Assembly (NCBI GenBank): GCA_009760855.2
Contig: WPIO01000045.1
Location: 276,001 to 340,000 of the forward strand
DNA from: Cristatella mucedo
Taxonomy: Eukaryota > Bryozoa > Phylactolaemata > Cristatellidae
Direction: 5' to 3'
DNA: 64,000 nt
The position numbers were made by a program, and so were the translations under genes. Below are positions 60,064 to 64,000 of this stretch, piece by piece (within the stretch, counting starts at the first letter, position 1; the number at the start of each line of letters is the position of its first letter). Under the pieces are notes generated by a model. It saw only the letters and a program-made list of their open reading frames with translations. It had not been told where the DNA came from and did not search any database.

Positions 60064-60355
60064 ATGGAGATTTATTGTATGAAGTGTAAAAAACCAACTG
60101 ATACAATCCATGAGGAGTATGTTGAGGTGGATAGCACAAAAGGAATGAGAAGAATGATAAAAGGAATTTGTACAATTTGTAGCAAAAAATAAATCAAAGT
60201 TTGTTAAACTAAGAAGTACTCCTGTTCCAGTTGCTGTTCCAGTTGCTGTCGGTGAAGGATCTTTATCACAAGGAAGAAGGATTGGAAGAGGAGCAAGTGA
60301 ACAACAAATAATTAGTGAGATTAAAAGGGCGATAGATAAACTAAAAAAAAAGTAA
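60064..60355 (+). pseudogene. Short zinc ribbon plus basic tail (adenoviral/Polinton core-peptide type), frameshifted
   Basis: The first frame (60,064-60,192) encodes YCMKCKKPTDT, then KGMRRMIKGICTICSKK. This CxxC...CxxC zinc ribbon matches the small domain (DUF5679-like) found in Polintons and adintoviruses. At an A6 run (60,184-60,189) the frame ends. The frame that continues the ribbon (SKFVKLRS) leads into Val/Pro-rich, then GRRIGRGAS and a Lys-rich end at 60,355. This looks like a basic DNA-condensing peptide joined to a zinc ribbon. It lies head-to-head with the ATPase gene, with 28 nt between starts, and just upstream of the protease. Confidence 0.65.
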
Positions 60356-60366
60356 AATCATCAGCT

Positions 60367-60729
60367 TTGACAGATATAGAAATAAATAATTATATAAAAG
60401 AATTAGATATAAAAAACTTTAGAGGTGTCTTTGCAAGAGATGAACTAAAAAAGCCGTTAGAGAATGAATGTCTTATTTGTAACACTGGAAAGTCAGACCT
60501 TGCAATATATCACTGGATCGCATTAAAGAAAGAAGTGTTTTTACTTTGATTCTTTTGGAGCACCACCAATGCCAGAGGTAATAAGTTACTTTGGCGATAT
60601 ACCATCTTTTCAAACATTTCAATTACAAAAGTTCAATCAGAAAGATTGTGGAAAAAGGTGTCTAATCTTCTTATAACTAATGGAATTGACTGATTTTGGA
60701 ACAACGATGGAATTATTGATTTGATTTAA
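60367..60729 (+). pseudogene. PRO: Adenain/Ulp1-type cysteine protease (virion maturation), frameshifted
   Basis: Would process virion proteins during maturation. The first frame gives LTDIEINNYIKELDIKNFRG, VFARDELKKP and the catalytic His in YHWIALKKE. A shift near 60,535 leads to YFDSFGAPPMPEVISYFGD (acidic member) and the catalytic Cys in QKDCGKRCLIFL. A further shift or stop near 60,674 breaks the C-terminus, and an in-frame TGA follows at about 60,690. Motif order and spacing are those of Polinton PRO. No ATG starts the frame; TTG 60,367 is the first start-like codon, and the frame is open back to 60,340 within the preceding gene's 3' end. Confidence 0.75.
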
Positions 60730-60753
60730 ACAAATTATTTACCCTTTATAGAA

Positions 60754-61242
60754 ATGGAAATCCAAAATAAAAAATTCGCAGTTCTTGAAAATGCTTCAGT
60801 CATAATTCCAAAAGGAAAGCCAGCTCGACTTCACATTGAAGAGAGGACTTCAAAAGATTCTAAGCAATATTACAACATGTGGTTATACATTACCGAAGAC
60901 ATAATTCCATCTATTAAAGACATTGCAGAAAGGTCTAGTAAGAAACTTGATTTCAAAGGATATGACTTGAGTAAAAGATCTACAATTGGAGTTCGAATTG
61001 ATTTTGGTATCAAGCCAAGTATATTCTTTGATCAAAAAAATAAACAGTTGAAGTTCAGTTCTATTGCTGATGTAGTTAATAAATTTGGAAGTGACTTTTC
61101 TATTACTGGAGTTCTCGATGGAAGTTATGTTACTAAAGACTCTTACAACTCTGAAGAAAGACTTAGTATTAGATTGAAGCTTGATCAAGTTGAAGTCTAT
61201 TACTCAGTAAAACGAAGAGAGTTCAATCCTGCTGATTATTAG
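60754..61242 (+). CDS. Unassigned protein, possibly ssDNA-binding (162 aa)
   Basis: Intact frame with TATAGAA directly before ATG. The first 50 residues (KFAVLENASVIIPKGKPARL...QYYNMWLYI) look like alternating beta strands with aromatic and basic residues. The C-terminus is short and acidic/aromatic (FNPADY). That would suit an OB-fold single-strand-binding protein in a replication module, but I see no diagnostic motif, so this is a guess. It is one of few + strand genes in the element and follows the protease. Confidence 0.5.
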   Translation: MEIQNKKFAVLENASVIIPKGKPARLHIEERTSKDSKQYYNMWLYITEDIIPSIKDIAERSSKKLDFKGYDLSKRSTIGVRIDFGIKPSIFFDQKNKQLKFSSIADVVNKFGSDFSITGVLDGSYVTKDSYNSEERLSIRLKLDQVEVYYSVKRREFNPADY

Positions 61243-61301
61243 ATTATTAAAAAATAAAAACACAAATTAAAATTAGTTAGGTTAGTTAATTTTTTTTAAT
61301 A

Positions 61302-61733
61302 TCACCGTATTCTAACTTTTCTAACTAAACTAATCTCAATAACATCTAAAGGACTAGGTGTTCTAAATCCTGCGTAACTTAGTACAGGATAACTAAGATC
61401 GAATGTTATTACTTTTTTATTACTTTCTTCAATGATAGCAAGGTTTTTTATAGAATTACTTAAAGTCAACATATAATCACCTTCGACGCTTGAGTAAGGT
61501 AAATTAAGTAAATTTGAAGGAAGAAATTTGGGTGAGTAGAGCCTATGATAACAGTTAGTAATTAAATTATCGTTTTCTTCAGACAACTTTTCCACTGTAA
61601 TAGATATTGTTGATGTCATAGTTCTATAAGGTATTCTAGTCCTGTTATCGTCTTTTAGAACTAATGAATTATTTCTGCTGTTCTTCATAAACATTATAAT
61701 AAGTATCATCATTAACAATGTTAGTATTATCAT
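61302..61733 (-). CDS. Unassigned protein (143 aa), N-terminus uncertain
   Basis: The frame begins with a very hydrophobic segment (MIILTLLMMILIIMFMK) that could be a membrane anchor. In the same place another frame reads as a polar, Asn/Asp-rich stretch that stays open back to about 61,800. The apparent membrane segment may therefore be a product of a frameshift near 61,680. The remaining 120 residues (for example TSTISITVEKLSEENDNL and FRTPSPLDVIEISLV) look beta-rich. No family is recognised. It lies just downstream of the fibre cluster on the same strand. Confidence 0.45.
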   Translation of the reverse strand: MIILTLLMMILIIMFMKNSRNNSLVLKDDNRTRIPYRTMTSTISITVEKLSEENDNLITNCYHRLYSPKFLPSNLLNLPYSSVEGDYMLTLSNSIKNLAIIEESNKKVITFDLSYPVLSYAGFRTPSPLDVIEISLVRKVRIR

Positions 61734-61813
61734 TATTTATTCTATTGATATCTCTTATTTTTAGTGTTATCTTTGAGTATAGTGGCTTTTTTAAGTTAAT
61801 GTCAGATAGTTTG

Positions 61814-62276
61814 CTAAGGTTGTGTCAGTGGTGTTTTAGATAAGTTAATAACACCTTTTGTTCCTATTTGTCCTTCTACTATTAATGACTCGTGGTTGAA
61901 CAGTCTATTAGTTCTTAAAAACGTTGAATAAGCTCTTTCTCTTGTGTATGAACAATCAGTGGTGTTATTAGCAGTTAACCTATCTACTTCTAGAGTTCCA
62001 TCTATTACTTGTTCTCTTTCTGTTCCAACCTTTGTATCAAGATACTGCTTTGTAGATAAATTTTGTTCATTCTCTGGATAACGCACATTTACATATTTGT
62101 TTGACCTATCAGATAAATCTCCTCTTACAACGTCATCAGTCCTTTCTAATATAATTATTATCTGAAAATGTTTTACTTACAGCGTCTAATTCACCAATAG
62201 TAGAACCAACGTTTGCTATTCTATTTTTTCCAAGATTTGGAGTTCCATTCATTTCTAGTAATCTTCTGCTAATCAT
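61814..62276 (-). pseudogene. Tail-fibre-like protein 4, frameshifted
   Basis: ATG at 62,276 starts MISRRLLEMNGTPNLGKNRI, then ANVGSTIGELDAVSKTF, a shaft repeat of the same type as the neighbours. This frame stops after YIRKD near 62,135. Another frame, open from about 62,170, carries LSDRSNKYVNVRYPENEQNL, then STKQYLDTKVGTE, and ends at 61,814. Its start lies 3 nt past the stop of the preceding gene. Confidence 0.55.
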
Positions 62277-62278
62277 TT

Positions 62279-62671
62279 TTACTTTGTTGCTATATAAACA
62301 AAGATATTTAATATTTTATCAAATAAGCTTGAACCAGATATAAAAGTTGATGATTGAACAAGTTTTTTATTTGCATCAAGAAAACTATCTGCATAGTCTT
62401 TAGTTGCAGCATCGCTAGGGTTTACAGGATTTGCTATTTCTATTAATTTATAGTTTTTCATATCGATATCTCCATCAGCAGTAGTTCCTCTTGATACTTT
62501 AGTGACGAAATTGGTATCTATATACTTTCTATTTACTGCATCTCCAAGATCAACAGGATCACCTAAATCTTTTATTAAATTTCCATTCATACTTAAACTA
62601 CCTGTAAGTACATCACCACTTTTTCTAACGTAATTTTTTATACCACTTCTTCTTCTTTTACCTTTAAACAT
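62279..62671 (-). CDS. Tail-fibre-like protein 3 (130 aa)
   Basis: Intact frame with TATAGAA before ATG. After a basic start (MFKGKRRRS) come two clear shaft repeats: NYVRKSGDVLTGSLSMNGNL / IKDLGDPVDLGDAVNRKYID, and DIDMKNYKLIEIANPVNPSD / AATKDYAD. There is no long head domain, so it may be a shaft or adaptor that works with the neighbouring longer fibre. This is the strongest phage-tail-fibre-like signature in the element. Confidence 0.7.
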   Translation of the reverse strand: MFKGKRRRSGIKNYVRKSGDVLTGSLSMNGNLIKDLGDPVDLGDAVNRKYIDTNFVTKVSRGTTADGDIDMKNYKLIEIANPVNPSDAATKDYADSFLDANKKLVQSSTFISGSSLFDKILNIFVYIATK

Positions 62672-62673
62672 TT

Positions 62674-63540
62674 CTATACAATAGTAAAAAGAAAATCAAT
62701 GTAGGTTATTCCACTTGCAACAGTAAATTTATCTATAGCATATGTACATGTTCCATCTATATTAATTATTAAAATTAGAGTACCACTAACTCCATATGTT
62801 GATTCACTTGTTAATTCTACGTATGTATTTGTTTTATTAGTTGCATACATAACTCCACTAACCATTGCAAAGTTAGGTAATACTCCTGGAAAGAATGTTT
62901 TAAGATTAGTATTGTATGCAACAATATCTCCAGTAGTCGCAATAACAGGTATATCTCCAGGTGTGAGTTGTTGTAGTTGAAATTTGTTTCCTGTACTTCC
63001 ATTAGCAGTAATATTCAAACCAAGCATATTAAGATAAAATACGTTTGGATAAGTACCAGAGCTTGCTCCAAAATATCTAAATGATATTTGTTTAGCACTA
63101 TCAACATATTGTTTCGTTACAGTGTCAGAGTCTTTTAAGTTAGTAATGGTTTTTCCAGCCATATTCATACAAGCTGTTGCTTTACCTTGAAACACTTGCG
63201 TCATACTTTTTAGAAGTCCATAGTTTATAACTTTGTAAGGTCTTAAATCACTGTATGCAGTTCCATCAGCAGACTTTCCTGATATACCAAAAACATTCTT
63301 ACAATTTAATTGTGATGACATCTTTGAATTAGTCTTTGAAAGGAACCCCGTCATACTTGAAACGGTTGCCAAGTCACCTATAACATTTGTGGCTATACTT
63401 CCTCCAAAGTTTGAAGTAAAACCGTAATCCAATCTTATTGCATCACCAGCATTAGCAGGATAACCTAAGTTGGTTATTCTTTTTCCGTTTGCATTGAGGT
63501 CGCTGTAAATAGAACCATTAATCTTTCTAACTTTTTCCAT
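62674..63540 (-). CDS. Tail-fibre-like protein 2 (288 aa)
   Basis: Intact frame. Shaft repeats near the start (YSDLNANGKRITNLGYPANA followed by GDAIRLDYG) and middle (CMNMAGKTITNLKDSDTVTK followed by QYVDS) flank a spacer. The last 140 residues are Thr/Asn/Gly-rich and beta-like and could be a receptor-binding head. The stop-to-start gap to gene 3 is 2 nt, so the three fibre genes form a tight minus-strand cluster. Confidence 0.7.
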   Translation of the reverse strand: MEKVRKINGSIYSDLNANGKRITNLGYPANAGDAIRLDYGFTSNFGGSIATNVIGDLATVSSMTGFLSKTNSKMSSQLNCKNVFGISGKSADGTAYSDLRPYKVINYGLLKSMTQVFQGKATACMNMAGKTITNLKDSDTVTKQYVDSAKQISFRYFGASSGTYPNVFYLNMLGLNITANGSTGNKFQLQQLTPGDIPVIATTGDIVAYNTNLKTFFPGVLPNFAMVSGVMYATNKTNTYVELTSESTYGVSGTLILIINIDGTCTYAIDKFTVASGITYIDFLFTIV

Positions 63541-63553
63541 TCACTTATAATAT

Positions 63554-64000
63554 ATGCAGAATAAAAAAGGAAAAGGTGTTGATACTATAAAAGAAGGAGT
63601 AGATACAACTAAGGAAGTTGTATCAGGTATTACAACGGCAACAGAAGTAGGTTATAAAGCAGTTATAAAGATAGTACCTAAAGTTGCTATGAAAATGTCT
63701 TTAGAAGCTTCAAACAAGATAGCAAAGATTGTACCAAAGGTGTTACAATCGTTTAAAGTCATTGGAACAGCTACAAGAGCTCTAGGAGGATTTCTATCAG
63801 GAGTTACAGGAATTGTAGATCTCGGATTGTTTATAAAAAAAATTGTTGATGATATTGCTTCAGGAAAATATGGAAATGTCTTTTGGAAAACAATGACAGA
63901 TAAAAAAGAAGGACTTTCAAAAATGGTAGCATCCTTAGAGGTTGGCTATTACATAAACGAGATTTTTCTAGAAGCGGAAAGAGCTAATTCTAATTGGTAC
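63554..64000 (+). CDS. Unassigned protein with hydrophobic helices, partial
   Basis: ATG at 63,554 begins MQNKKGKGVDTIKEGVDTTK. The frame stays open for 149 codons to the end of the window. It has amphipathic and hydrophobic helices (IGTATRALGGFLSGVTGIVD) and Lys-rich linkers (KIVPKVAMKM, KIVPKVLQ). It is divergent from the fibre gene, with 13 nt between start codons. The full product is not visible and no family is recognised; a membrane-active virion protein is one possibility. Confidence 0.55.
   Translation, partial: MQNKKGKGVDTIKEGVDTTKEVVSGITTATEVGYKAVIKIVPKVAMKMSLEASNKIAKIVPKVLQSFKVIGTATRALGGFLSGVTGIVDLGLFIKKIVDDIASGKYGNVFWKTMTDKKEGLSKMVASLEVGYYINEIFLEAERANSNWY

Noticed and set aside
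61680-61733. N-terminal transmembrane anchor of the 143-aa protein
   Set aside because: Kept only as uncertain. An alternative frame over the same bases is polar and extends upstream, so the hydrophobic stretch may be an out-of-frame reading.
50081-64000. CRISPR array, bacterial operon or phage contamination
   Set aside because: Fibre-like repeats hint at phage, but the integrase, ATPase and protease are of Polinton type, there are no Shine-Dalgarno-like sites, and the region is continuous with animal retroelement-rich DNA.

Overview
The window joins two unlike kinds of DNA. Positions 1 to about 50,080 look like the repeat-rich, gene-poor nuclear genome of an invertebrate animal. They hold decayed non-LTR retrotransposon (LINE) pieces, two families of tRNA-derived SINEs, long CT/GA, TA and GT microsatellites, a few GC/CpG-rich islands and small intron-containing genes. 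A flatworm or other lophotrochozoan would fit, but nothing here fixes the species.

Host part. The best-supported host genes are two small secreted-protein genes, at 33.7-34.4 kb (+) and 43.9-44.5 kb (-), with a decayed third copy at 22.56-22.80 kb (-). The two good copies share one design: a 20-codon signal-peptide exon ending CAG|GT, then a 64-nt second exon in the same phase, then short later exons. This looks like a micro-exon type secreted gene family. A further 69-residue ORF with a signal peptide lies at 45.3-45.5 kb. LINE pieces occur at 2.5, 7.0, 14.4, 17.0, 19.2-20.6, 36.1, 37.2, 40.6, 42.4-43.6, 46.9-47.9 and 49.8 kb. SINEs occur at 12.7, 13.3, 22.2, 26.0, 27.5, 36.9, 39.6, 41.9 and 46.3 kb.

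Virus-like part. From a 130-bp palindrome at 50,081-50,212 to the right edge the DNA becomes AT-rich and densely coding. It encodes a Polinton/Maverick (adintovirus-like) gene set: a retroviral-type DDE integrase, an FtsK/HerA-type packaging ATPase, an adenain-type cysteine protease with an upstream short zinc-ribbon/basic protein, a probable double-jelly-roll major capsid protein, and three tandem paralogues resembling Polinton minor capsid (penton) proteins. It also has coiled-coil virion-type proteins, a YqaJ/lambda-exonuclease-type nuclease, and four genes with phage tail-fibre-like repeats. No protein-primed DNA polymerase B is seen; if present it lies beyond 64,000, where the element continues.

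Most virion genes are on the minus strand. Nearly every start codon is preceded within 0-20 nt by TATAG(A), a candidate shared promoter or RNA-processing signal. Many genes carry single-base frameshifts in A/T runs, and several carry in-frame stops. The copy is therefore either a decaying endogenous virus or an intact one seen through an indel-prone assembly. The ATPase, one minor-capsid paralogue, three fibre-like genes and one putative DNA-binding protein gene are open throughout; the integrase is open but seems cut a few residues short.
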